22,281 nt of DNA from the NCBI GenBank assembly GCA_004557655.1, contig SFGJ01000022.1, positions 1-22,281 of the forward strand. The letters are read 5' to 3'. The stretch comes from Clostridiales bacterium (GTDB lineage Bacteria; Bacillota; Clostridia; Oscillospirales; Oscillospiraceae). The notes below the pieces were generated by a model. The model saw nothing but the letters and a program-made list of their open reading frames with translations, had not been told where the DNA came from and made no database searches. Shown one piece after another: positions 8,901 to 15,504 of the stretch (position 1 is the first letter of the stretch; each line of letters starts with the position of its first letter). Made by a program: the position numbers and the translations under genes.

Positions 8901-9885
8901 CGTTGACATAAAAAAGATTTGCATTTTTAGTAGTTTTTGTGAAAACAATTTTATAACCGTTGAGGTCAATGGTTGTATTTTTGCCGCTGGCAATCGTAAT
9001 TGTATTAGAAGTGGTGATATCCGCCCCCAGCACAACCGTACCCCCCGCTTCACACGCCGCTTTCAGGGCAGTCGCATCAGTAATGTTTCCGGTTGCGGCC
9101 AAAAGGGATACACTATACAAATTAGCAAGCCGGTAGGCATGCAGCGCCGTCAGCCTATCAGTATTGAGCTGGGCCCTCTGCTCGTCGGTCAGGGTCTCAT
9201 AGGCCGCGCCGGCCCGCTCCACTTGCCGGGCCAGTTCCGCACAATAGGCGTCATAACCCTCGGTGTCCTCTGCCGCCAGCAGCTCCGCCATTCTGGCTTC
9301 CGCTTCCTCCGGGCTGGGCAGTGCGTCGATCAGCGCCGCCACTTCCTCTGTCCGGATATGCCGGGCTGCATCATTGGCGTAACACTCCTCGTTATGGGTA
9401 TGCTCCAATAGCTCGCAGATCAGTTCCCACTCCGTTTCAGTGTCCTCATCAGCAGGGAGATAGCAGTCCTCAGTGTGGGTATGGTTCTTCATCTCCATAA
9501 GACCGCAAGTCTGTATGTGCTGCGTTGTATAGCAGCTATCCTCGTGCCGATGCGTCTCACTCTCCGGTTCCGTACAGGTCAGCACGCTTTCCTCGCTGTA
9601 ACACTCATCGCTGTGAACGTGTCCCGTCTCGCCCTCCTCCCAGCCGCAGATGGGCAGAGCCGCCTCTGCCGCTACCTGCCGATAGCAGCCCTGCTCAACG
9701 GAGTGTTTGTGCTCCTCCATGCCGCAGGTCAGCTCACGCTCCAGCGTCTCGGCGGGCCGCATCAGTACGTAGGTAGTGCCAATCACCACCAGACAGCCTA
9801 ATACGCCCGCCAGTCGCTTCCACTTCTGTCTGCGACGCTTATTTTCCAGAACACCGTCTGCGTTTGACAGCATCCCGCTCTTCAT
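5986..9885 (-). CDS. Giant LPETG surface adhesin: CHHC repeats, beta-helix, isopeptide domains
   Basis: This 1299-residue wall-anchored protein is probably the pilus tip or a co-expressed adhesin. In order: a charged N-terminus and a membrane/signal segment (about 24-42) ending in TTYVLMRPAETLE, similar to the TTYALILPA-type leaders of Firmicutes surface proteins; five Cys-His-His-Cys repeats (54-68, 80-96, 104-119, 127-142, 157-169); a helical segment (178-255); a right-handed beta-helix (about 280-830) with GGxIY/GGG turns such as GGGGLYLG; an FctA-like domain (about 848-996, E-box YKIKETA); two SpaA/CnaB domains (about 1001-1139 with FQLREKTAPDGY, and 1142-1250 with YTLHEIEVPAGF); and LPETG at 1255-1259 with membrane segment and basic tail. 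A GGGGG-rich binding site precedes the start. The beta-helix part is visibly more AT-rich than its neighbours. The ligand is unknown. Confidence 0.92.
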   Translation of the reverse strand: MKSGMLSNADGVLENKRRRQKWKRLAGVLGCLVVIGTTYVLMRPAETLERELTCGMEEHKHSVEQGCYRQVAAEAALPICGWEEGETGHVHSDECYSEESVLTCTEPESETHRHEDSCYTTQHIQTCGLMEMKNHTHTEDCYLPADEDTETEWELICELLEHTHNEECYANDAARHIRTEEVAALIDALPSPEEAEARMAELLAAEDTEGYDAYCAELARQVERAGAAYETLTDEQRAQLNTDRLTALHAYRLANLYSVSLLAATGNITDATALKAACEAGGTVVLGADITTSNTITIASGKNTTIDLNGYKIVFTKTTKNANLFYVNGGSLTIEDSKANADGTSTKETKSKRSSIMYAESRKSLASITSNRLTYYVVESSETDATRHLTAETQWTRTVSLGGGQAGAIVGSGTSDGQVAIYQTSGTVTMKAGYICNFGNAERPGAEGISASADYDTYYSAVTIQGGTFNLEGGVLAANRSYSHGGAIYMYGRDCKLVMTGGIISGNYVDRVGGGLYCSSSSKSSGGPSITLSNGYITCNSANGYFDGKVRIGGGGLYLGYRTYLTMTGGYVTGNYSKLEGGGIEATIEENDAPSNGAKMNISNGYISSNRCLKGQGAGICINYSSKCTLKSENGGKTYITNNSMQADNMFGGGGIYVGHRSNMYLYNTLISENTAKHIGGGFSSCFVSNTFVFVDSSVAIFDNYDGGANGKPRDSDEAKDITNYNYTGPAGNPDPYPISKAADGHQDVYMGGNTRIYSAMLGGGDPKWSGSRDGSRITLTKADQYCTASTIIGLTAHPSDADKNNARNAASVYITGNYAARYGGGIMSNGTVYFGYRPPEETLPTRLILAGKKSFLKPDGKAASITEGRFKVTVTNTKNAADAYTGTVDAAGNLTFPTILFKEPGTYTYKIKETAYSSENITYDTTTYTMTVTVKARQLINSSLGGSTVEYCFPTTVKVVNDKTGLEVFSSNNVHKESTVILRSAKSGGVAFTNRLKGEEYTLNITKKDQVTGKTLPGATFEMNFWTMDPRPVGEGNAGTGKEMYIGVYCVPISAGVYRYVGYSWNIPSSVSGHVRVFETDNNGNLKIIGLPAGEFQLREKTAPDGYLIADEWKNWNNITLSAAAIPSGTYTVTVADPPITYTFQFLKVSAADQTTPVPNAKYQLLDSTGAAIKFVMNGTQYRYSAGGTAIELVTDNDGRFQILELPRGSYTLHEIEVPAGFGLADDYTFTLSPETAENRVFVYTQEEPVVYELPETGGAGAKTFVIPGAVLLAGAASLLLYRDKRRKEGGRTDSRMT

Positions 9886-9906
9886 TTCATTTCCCCCTTT
9901 GTCCGG

Positions 9907-10485
9907 TTACCCGACGCGTCCCATCCGTTCCATGGGCCAGACGCACAACACGATTTTTCCAACAATTTGTTCCTCTGCCACGCAGCCCACCAGCGTGTTG
10001 CGGGAGTCTACAGAGGTAGAGCGGTGGTCGCCCATGACAAACACCCGTCCGTCCGGCACCTGATAGGGCAGCTTCAGGTCGCAGTCGCCAAGGGCTTTTT
10101 CTGTTATGTACGGCTCGTCGATCTCGACGTTGTTCACATAGACGGTACCGTCCTCGTTGATGTTCACCCACTGTCCGGAGGACGCAATGACACGCTTTAC
10201 AAGCATTTTGTTGTTATAGTAAAACGCAATCACATCGCCTGTGCGGACGGTGGAGCCTTTCACCGCTACCACGATCTCCCCCTCCTTAAGTGTGGGGGTC
10301 ATGGAGCTTCCGTAGATTTGCAGAATGGGTAGCCACAGCGTGGCGATCAGCACTGCCGCAGCAGCCACAATGACCAGTGCGCAGATGGTGCTGCGTAGCA
10401 CCCTGCCTAAGCGGGCGCGATAGCTGACGCGGGCCACCTCTTTTTCCAGTTGGGCCGTAGTGGGCAGTGTAGTGTTCCCTTTCAT
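9907..10485 (-). CDS. lepB: Signal peptidase I, pilus-cluster type
   Basis: This is a membrane serine protease that removes signal peptides from exported proteins. The 192-residue protein has one membrane helix (about 33-56), then the type I signal peptidase boxes: catalytic Ser61 in YGSSMTPTL, general base Lys97 in LVKRVIA, and the C-terminal box GDHRSTSVDSR (152-162). Its place between the coiled-coil gene and the giant adhesin suggests a dedicated role for the pilins, as with the SipA-type proteins of streptococcal pilus islands, except that this one keeps both catalytic residues. Its start overlaps the stop of the upstream gene (ATGA). A housekeeping signal peptidase presumably exists elsewhere in the genome. 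Confidence 0.93.
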   Translation of the reverse strand: MKGNTTLPTTAQLEKEVARVSYRARLGRVLRSTICALVIVAAAAVLIATLWLPILQIYGSSMTPTLKEGEIVVAVKGSTVRTGDVIAFYYNNKMLVKRVIASSGQWVNINEDGTVYVNNVEIDEPYITEKALGDCDLKLPYQVPDGRVFVMGDHRSTSVDSRNTLVGCVAEEQIVGKIVLCVWPMERMGRVG

Positions 10486-10985
10486 GAGTTCGCCGCCTCT
10501 TTGCTGATGGTATTCAGCAAATCCTTCAGAGCGCTGTGCTGGTCAATTACCTGCTGTATTTTTTCCTGCGCCTGCTGCCATGCCTGGTTGGTGTTTTCCT
10601 CCGCCTCACGGGTCATAGCTTCACACTTGGCGCGAGTCTCGGCCTCCATGGCTTGGCACCGAGTCTGCATCTCCGACAGCAGTGCGTCAGCCTTCTGTTG
10701 GCTCTCCGTTTCCAGTTTTCGGCAAACCATTGTCTGCCGTTCGCTAAAGGTCTGCACGTTCTCCAGATACTGCTCCGCCGCCGACTGCGCCGCCTCGAAT
10801 ACTCGGTTCAGCTGCAAAGACGCCTCTGCAATGGATCCAGCTTTGTTCAGCAGCAGCTGCCGGCTGGTCAATTGCGCCTGCGCCTGCTGCAATTGCTCCC
10901 GCAGACTGTCAATCTGGCGGCTTTGGTCCAGCAGCAATTCCAGCAGCTCTTTTCGGTTCAACTTATGTAACTCTTGATCTGTCAA
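10482..10985 (-). CDS. Coiled-coil protein of unknown function heading the pilus operon
   Basis: I do not recognise a named family. The start is placed at a TTG (10983-10985), nine bases after a perfect AGGAGG; the frame stays open upstream to 11084, but that part contains the operator-like palindrome and no better ribosome binding site. The 167-residue product begins LTDQELHKLNRKELLELLLDQ and is almost wholly heptad-like, rich in Gln, Glu, Ala and Leu (about residues 10-160), with no signal peptide or membrane segment, so it is probably cytoplasmic. Being first in the operon and joined by an ATGA overlap to the signal peptidase gene, it may scaffold or regulate assembly or expression of the pilus. 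That role is inference from position only. Confidence 0.75.
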   Translation of the reverse strand: MTDQELHKLNRKELLELLLDQSRQIDSLREQLQQAQAQLTSRQLLLNKAGSIAEASLQLNRVFEAAQSAAEQYLENVQTFSERQTMVCRKLETESQQKADALLSEMQTRCQAMEAETRAKCEAMTREAEENTNQAWQQAQEKIQQVIDQHSALKDLLNTISKEAANS

Positions 10986-11039
10986 CTGTTTTGTCCTCCT
11001 ATCTCGCCTGAAATGTGCAAAAAAAATTTGCAAAATCAA

Positions 11040-11088
11040 CATAATACGCATTATGTTTTTCTCATAAGTCCACATAATGCGCATTATG
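11040..11088. promoter_or_regulatory. Twin palindromes, likely operators of the pilus operon
   Basis: CATAATGCGCATTATG (11073-11088) is a perfect 16-bp palindrome, and CATAATACGCATTATG (11040-11055) differs from it by one base. Their centres are 33 bp apart, about three helical turns, so a dimeric regulator could bind both on the same DNA face. They lie in the leader, downstream of the promoter at 11155-11183 and upstream of the first gene, a roadblock or looping position. The regulator is not in the window. Confidence 0.7.
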
Positions 11089-11154
11089 CGTTATTTGCAT
11101 ATATTTACCATAACTTCGCAGATGTCCATGCATCAAAAAATGCTAAATTTTTCT

Positions 11155-11183
11155 ATTTTATAATAAGATTTCTTTTTTGTCAA
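11155..11183 (-). promoter_or_regulatory. Sigma-A type promoter of the pilus operon
   Basis: On the minus strand TTGACA (11178-11183) is followed after exactly 17 bp by TAAAAT (11155-11160), in a strongly AT-rich stretch. Transcription would begin near 11148 and give a leader of about 160 bases before the TTG start at 10985. The rest of 11085-11323 is AT-rich and shows no gene. Confidence 0.82.
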
Positions 11184-11323
11184 CCCTTTTTACTATATAA
11201 TAATAGTTTTTTGTTGAAATATTCATGCGAGCATATACTTAGCAGCAGAGCCACAGAAATTGTTAATACCGACCCGACCTGCAGTTAACGAATGCGGTGA
11301 CAGAGAAACTGTTTTTTGCTTAT

Positions 11324-11800
11324 TCACCGATTCAGCGCCCATGTGCTCAGATTCAGATAGGCGGCAAAGGTTACCCACAGCAGGTACGGCACCTGCAGCC
11401 ATGCCGCCGCTTTGTCAACCAGCCGGAAGGACAGGATCATCAGAAGGATCAGCCCCCACAGAATGACCAGCCAGAAAAATGCAAAACCGTAGGCCCGGAA
11501 ATTAAAGAAAAAGATACTCCAGAAGAAGTTAAATATAAGCTGCGCCCCGAAGAGCAGCAGGCTCCGGGTTCGCTGCCGGGAGGGCGGCGCCATATACACC
11601 CGGGCAGTGCCGATTCCCATGAGCAGGAACAATATGCCCCAAACAATCGGAAATACGGCAGCAGGCGGCGACAGCAACGGCTTTATGGCTTCTTCGTTAT
11701 AGAGCTTTGTGCCGCTTCTGGTCAGCAACCCGGCCAGCGCCCCCACCAGCTCCGTCAGCGCGATCCAAAAAGCATATATCTTCCACTTTGCTTTTTTCAT
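11324..11800 (-). CDS. tspO: TspO/MBR family tryptophan-rich membrane protein
   Basis: TspO proteins are five-helix membrane proteins that bind tetrapyrroles and are linked to porphyrin and stress signalling. The 158-residue length fits the family. The landmarks are present: SPPAAVFPIVWGILFLLMGIG after the first loop, QLIFNFFWSIFFF in the middle, and the closing LQVPYLLWVTFAAYLNLSTW. Five hydrophobic segments can be counted. The gene stands alone, divergent from the MATE gene, with a modest ribosome binding site (GGGTGAT) before ATG. Its substrate or ligand in this organism cannot be told from the sequence. Confidence 0.92.
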   Translation of the reverse strand: MKKAKWKIYAFWIALTELVGALAGLLTRSGTKLYNEEAIKPLLSPPAAVFPIVWGILFLLMGIGTARVYMAPPSRQRTRSLLLFGAQLIFNFFWSIFFFNFRAYGFAFFWLVILWGLILLMILSFRLVDKAAAWLQVPYLLWVTFAAYLNLSTWALNR

Positions 11801-11889
11801 ACTTTATCACCCAGCCATAGGATATGCATCCCACAAGCGGGTCTATTCCCGCAAGTGCAGGTAAATTTTGCCTGCAAAAAATCTCCGCC

Positions 11890-11918
11890 TTGTTTTCCGT
11901 TCCCGGCAGGGGTATAAT
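11890..11918 (+). promoter_or_regulatory. Promoter of the MATE gene
   Basis: TTGTTT (11890-11895), a 17-bp spacer and TATAAT (11913-11918) lie 36 bp before the ATG at 11954. A short inverted repeat TGCAGG/CCTGCA (11856-11861 and 11871-11876) sits just upstream in the tspO-MATE divergent space and could be a regulator site. Confidence 0.7.
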
Positions 11919-11953
11919 GAACGGTAGAATTCGGTGTAAAGAAGGCTTTCGGG

Positions 11954-13744
11954 ATGCAAGGACCGCAGGACAAAACTTACCTGTTTGAGCAGATGCCGGT
12001 TTCCCGGGCGGTGCTGCGGCAGATCCTGCCCTCCATCGCCAGTCAAATGGTTCTGCTGGCGTATAATCTGGCAGATACCTATTTTGTAGGTCTCCTGAAC
12101 GATCCCGGACAGACGGCGGCGGTGTCCGTGGCCGGCACCGTCACGGTACTGATGACCGCCGTCGCCAATCTTTTCGCCGTGGGCGGCGCCAGCTCCATGG
12201 CGCAGGCTTTGGGACGCCATGACGGCCGCAGAGCCGGGGAGATTGCCTCCATTTCCTTTTGGTGGTGTCTGGTGTGCGCCGTGCTTTTTTCTGTCCTGTT
12301 CCGTATGCTCTCCTCGCCGCTGCTGCATCTGTGCGGTGCCACGGCGGACACGTACACCGCCGCCGCCTCCTATGCCGGGTGGGTGGTTGTTTTCGGCGGT
12401 CCCTGCGCCATTATGAACATTCTTCTATCCAACCTTCTCCGTTCCCGCGGCAGTGCGTTGGCCGCCTCCGCAGGCGTGTCTCTGGGCGGCATTATCAACA
12501 TCGTTCTGGACCCGTTTTTTGTCCTCCCGCGGTTTCTGGGTCTCGGCGCAGAGGGCGCGGGCCTTGCCACCGCTGTTTCCGGCGGCGTAGGTACGGTTTT
12601 TTTACTGCTGTGTGTGCTGCTGCGCCCCGGTGTCCTTTCCCTGCACCCCCGCCATCTGCGCGCCACCCGCACCCAGATAGGCAACATCTTAAAGATCGGT
12701 TTTCCCTCCTGTGCCCAGTATCTGCTGACCATGGTGGCAGTGGGGGCGCTGATGAAATTCATGTCCGCTTACGATACCCGCGCCGTGGCGGCTCTGGGCA
12801 TTGTGAAGAAGCTGGATATGCTCCCGCTGTATGTTTCCATCGGTGTGTCCGGCGGCATATTGCCTCTCCTTGCCTACAACTACGCCTCCGGTGACCAGCA
12901 GCGGCGGCACAATGTTTTTCTCCGGGGCTGCCGCATCAGTGTGGTTTTTTCTCTGGTCTGCGTGGGGGTCTATGAGATCTTCGCCCCCACCCTCACGGGT
13001 CTCTTCATTGACGATCCCTCCACCATTGCCTACGGCGCCTCCTTCCTGCGTATCATGGTGCTGGCCATGCCCATGATGGCGGTGTGCTACCCCATGATCA
13101 CGCAGTTTCAGGCCATGGGCCGGGCCAAGGAATCCCTTATTTGCTCGGTTCTCCGCAAAGGTGTTCTGGACATTCCTCTGCTGTTCCTGCTGGACGGGCT
13201 GATCCCCATATACGGCTGCACCATGGTCCAGCCGGTGGTGGACTGCATATCCATGGTGGTGGCCTTGCTGCTGTACCGCCGGGTACAGCGGCAGTTGCCA
13301 CCACTTGACATTCCCGGCATTTTATCCTACAATACAGCCAAGCTCCTGACGCCGAAAGTGATTCTTGAGGCGGAAGATGCGCCAAAGAGAGAATCGCCCG
13401 CCCCCGGCGGGTCTTGTGGCCGTGTCGCAGAAGCGATGCGGCTTTTTTGCCGCGCAAAAAACAAACAGGAGGTCAGTTTTATGGAAACCCGAGTCGCTCT
13501 CGTCGGCATCATCGTGGAAAACGAGGCGTCCGTTGCAAAGCTGAATGAGCTGCTGCACCGGTATGGCTCTTACATCATCGGCCGCATGGGTCTGCCCTAC
13601 CGGGAAAAGGGTGTGAACATTATCTCGGTCGTGCTGGATGCGCCACAGGACATTATTTCCGCCCTCAGCGGCCAGATCGGCCGGCTGGACGGGGTCAGCT
13701 CCAAAACCCAGTATTCCCATATCATCACCCCCTCGGAAGAATAA
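11954..13744 (+). CDS. MATE family multidrug/cation exporter, frame continuing into a TM1266-type domain
   Basis: MATE transporters expel drugs and metabolites in exchange for Na+ or H+. Residues 1 to about 448 form a complete MATE protein with about twelve membrane segments (for example LPSIASQMVLLAYNLADTYF near the start and the internal second half from about residue 240). Unlike relatives, which stop after the last helix (LYRRVQRQL), this frame has no stop there. It runs through about 60 residues of low-quality linker (449-509, PPLDIPGILSY onward) into an in-frame TM1266-family domain (510-596). The linker DNA contains a consensus promoter (13305-13333) and a perfect RBS (13467-13472), so the MATE tail is more likely read-through of intergenic sequence than a designed fusion. 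The N-terminal call is certain; the true C-terminus is not. Confidence 0.85.
   Translation: MQGPQDKTYLFEQMPVSRAVLRQILPSIASQMVLLAYNLADTYFVGLLNDPGQTAAVSVAGTVTVLMTAVANLFAVGGASSMAQALGRHDGRRAGEIASISFWWCLVCAVLFSVLFRMLSSPLLHLCGATADTYTAAASYAGWVVVFGGPCAIMNILLSNLLRSRGSALAASAGVSLGGIINIVLDPFFVLPRFLGLGAEGAGLATAVSGGVGTVFLLLCVLLRPGVLSLHPRHLRATRTQIGNILKIGFPSCAQYLLTMVAVGALMKFMSAYDTRAVAALGIVKKLDMLPLYVSIGVSGGILPLLAYNYASGDQQRRHNVFLRGCRISVVFSLVCVGVYEIFAPTLTGLFIDDPSTIAYGASFLRIMVLAMPMMAVCYPMITQFQAMGRAKESLICSVLRKGVLDIPLLFLLDGLIPIYGCTMVQPVVDCISMVVALLLYRRVQRQLPPLDIPGILSYNTAKLLTPKVILEAEDAPKRESPAPGGSCGRVAEAMRLFCRAKNKQEVSFMETRVALVGIIVENEASVAKLNELLHRYGSYIIGRMGLPYREKGVNIISVVLDAPQDIISALSGQIGRLDGVSSKTQYSHIITPSEE
13305..13333 (+). 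promoter_or_regulatory. Consensus promoter inside the MATE frame, ahead of the TM1266 gene
   Basis: TTGACA (13305-13310), exactly 17 bp, then TACAAT (13328-13333). It would start a transcript near 13340 with a leader of about 140 bases, which contains a CCCGCC/GGCGGG stem-loop (13397-13411) and a small GCGGC/GCCGC hairpin near 13438-13453. It likely drives the regulator and the ABC importer. Confidence 0.78.
13481..13744 (+). CDS. TM1266-family iron-only hydrogenase system regulator (ACT-like), as an independent start
   Basis: An 87-residue protein starting METRVALVGIIVEN and containing YIIGRMGLPYREKGVNIIS and LDAPQDIISALSGQIGRLDGV matches the TM1266 family: small ferredoxin-like (ACT/NikR-C type) proteins often found near [FeFe]-hydrogenase maturation genes and annotated as putative regulators. 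AGGAGG at 13467-13472 with eight-base spacing makes 13481 a strong start, although the frame is also open to the MATE gene upstream. The 87-residue length is normal for the family. No hydE/F/G genes are in the window; instead an SsuA/THI5-like ABC importer follows 21 bases later, suggesting they form one transcription unit. The ligand is unknown. Confidence 0.83.
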   Translation: METRVALVGIIVENEASVAKLNELLHRYGSYIIGRMGLPYREKGVNIISVVLDAPQDIISALSGQIGRLDGVSSKTQYSHIITPSEE

Positions 13745-13765
13745 CTCTCAGAAAGGAACACGGCT

Positions 13766-14749
13766 ATGAAAAAGATCATTTCCCTGCTGCTGGCCTTTGT
13801 GCTGGCACTGAGCCTTGCCGCCTGCGGCGCGCAGAAAGAAGAACCCTATGCATCCGTGAACATTCGCTTAGGCGGTCTGAAGGGCCCCACCTCCATGGGC
13901 ATGGCCAAGCTGCTGGACGATGCCGAAAAGGGCCTCACCGCCAACACATATGACTTCACCATGGCGCCCTCCGCCGGAGAGCTGACCCCCCAGTTGATTA
14001 AAGGTGAGCTGGACATTCTGGCTCTGCCGGTAAATGTGGCCGCCATCCTCTACAACCAGACCCAGGGCGCTGTGGAGCTGCTGGCCGCCAGCACTCTGGG
14101 CGTGCTGTATATCACCGAAAAGGGCGGCAATACCGTGACAGATGTGAAGTCTCTGGCAGGCAAGACCCTCTACGCCACCGGAAAGGGTGCCACCCCCGAG
14201 TATGCTCTGACCTATCTGCTGGCGCAAAGCGGTCTGACTCTGGGCAAGGATGTCACCGTAGAATGGAAGAGCGAACCGTCGGAGATCGTGGCCCTCATGG
14301 CCCAGGAGGAGCACTCCATTGCCATGCTGCCCCAGCCCTTTGTCACCGTGGCCCAGGGCAAACTGGAAGGGCTGTGTGTAGCGTTGGATCTCTCTGCCGA
14401 ATGGGATAAGCTGGGTCTGGACAGCCGTCTCATCACGGCGGGGCTGCTGGTGCGCAGGGCCTTTGCCGAGGAGCATCCCGAGGCTGTGGCAAAATTCCTG
14501 GAGGAATACGCCGCCAGCACCGACTATGCCAACACCCACGCTGCCGAGACCGCCGTACTGGTGGAAAAACTGGACATTGTGAAGGCTGCCGTGGCGGAAA
14601 AGGCCCTTCCCGGCTGCAACCTGGTCTGCATCACCGGCGACGCCATGAAAGCCGCCGTCAGCGGCTATCTCCAGACCCTCTATGACCTGAAGCCCGAGGC
14701 TGTAGGCGGCGCCATGCCCACGGACGGCTTCTACCGGACGGACAAATGA
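13766..14749 (+). CDS. ABC importer substrate-binding lipoprotein, SsuA/THI5-like
   Basis: This is the capture protein of an importer in the nitrate/sulfonate/taurine and pyrimidine-precursor group. The 327 residues begin with a lipoprotein signal whose lipobox is LAAC with the lipidated Cys at 20. The body has the two-lobe features of the group: GPTSMGMAKLL, a segment ELDILALPVNVAAILYN, TLGVLYI, LAGKTLYATGKGATPEYALTY, and IAMLPQPFVTVAQ. The start is preceded by AAAGGA. It overlaps the permease gene by four bases (ATGA), and the ATPase is likewise coupled, so the three form one transporter. The substrate cannot be read from the sequence; the link to the TM1266-type gene hints at a cofactor or sulfur-compound need, but this is inference. 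Confidence 0.88.
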   Translation: MKKIISLLLAFVLALSLAACGAQKEEPYASVNIRLGGLKGPTSMGMAKLLDDAEKGLTANTYDFTMAPSAGELTPQLIKGELDILALPVNVAAILYNQTQGAVELLAASTLGVLYITEKGGNTVTDVKSLAGKTLYATGKGATPEYALTYLLAQSGLTLGKDVTVEWKSEPSEIVALMAQEEHSIAMLPQPFVTVAQGKLEGLCVALDLSAEWDKLGLDSRLITAGLLVRRAFAEEHPEAVAKFLEEYAASTDYANTHAAETAVLVEKLDIVKAAVAEKALPGCNLVCITGDAMKAAVSGYLQTLYDLKPEAVGGAMPTDGFYRTDK

Positions 14750-15504
14750 AAACTGATCGCATCCAGCGGCTTTTAGCCGCGGCATTGGCCGTGGCCGTTT
14801 GGCAGATCGCGTCCATGGCCGTGGGTTCCCGGCTTTTGCTGGCTTCCCCGGTGCAGGTGGTGGTACGTCTGGCGGCCCTGGTGCCCACGGCCGCTTTCTG
14901 GCAGACCGTGCTATTCAGCCTCCTGCGCATCGCCGGTGGATTCCTGCTGGCCCTGCTGTCTGCCACGGTGCTGGCCCTTGCCGCCGGGCGGCTGCGGATC
15001 ATTGAGATCCTCCTGCAGCCCTATGTGTTGGCCATCAAGTCCGTGCCGGTGGCCTCGTTCATCATTCTGGCCCTCATCTGGCTGAAAACGGCGCAGCTCT
15101 CCCTGTTCATTTCGTTTCTCATGGTCTTTCCCCTGCTCTACACCAACATTCTGGCGGGCATTAAAAGTGCCGACGGAGCGCTGCTGGAGATGGCGCAGGT
15201 CTTTTGTGTGCCGTGGAAACGGCGGCTGCGTATGATCTATCTGCCGGCCGTGGAGCCCTTTCTTCTGGCGGGCAGCACCGCCGCGTTGGGCATGAGCTGG
15301 AAGGCAGGGGTAGCAGCAGAGGTCATCGGCGTAGTGAGCGGCTCTATCGGAGAGCGGCTGTATGAAGCCAAGATCTATCTGCAGACTGCCGATCTGCTGG
15401 CGTGGACAGTGGTCATTGTGGCCTTGAGCGCTGGGTTTGAATGGTTGGCGCTGCGCCTGCTGCGGCATGGATTTCGAATGGTGGGAGGTGTCGGACGCTT
15501 ATGA
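14746..15504 (+). CDS. ABC importer permease, SsuC/TauC-like
   Basis: The 252-residue membrane protein has about six helices. It belongs to the binding-protein-dependent transport permease superfamily, shown by SVPVASFIILALIWL in the middle and a coupling region around EMAQVFCVPWKRRLRMIYLPAVEPF, which corresponds to the EAA loop that docks on the ATPase. It is translationally coupled on both sides: its ATG overlaps the stop of the lipoprotein gene, and its TGA overlaps the ATG of the ATPase gene. Confidence 0.88.
   Translation: MKTDRIQRLLAAALAVAVWQIASMAVGSRLLLASPVQVVVRLAALVPTAAFWQTVLFSLLRIAGGFLLALLSATVLALAAGRLRIIEILLQPYVLAIKSVPVASFIILALIWLKTAQLSLFISFLMVFPLLYTNILAGIKSADGALLEMAQVFCVPWKRRLRMIYLPAVEPFLLAGSTAALGMSWKAGVAAEVIGVVSGSIGERLYEAKIYLQTADLLAWTVVIVALSAGFEWLALRLLRHGFRMVGGVGRL

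Noticed and set aside
11954..12900. Several long antisense frames over the MATE and ABC genes
   Set aside because: GC-rich third positions keep antisense frames open; none has a plausible start signal or family resemblance.
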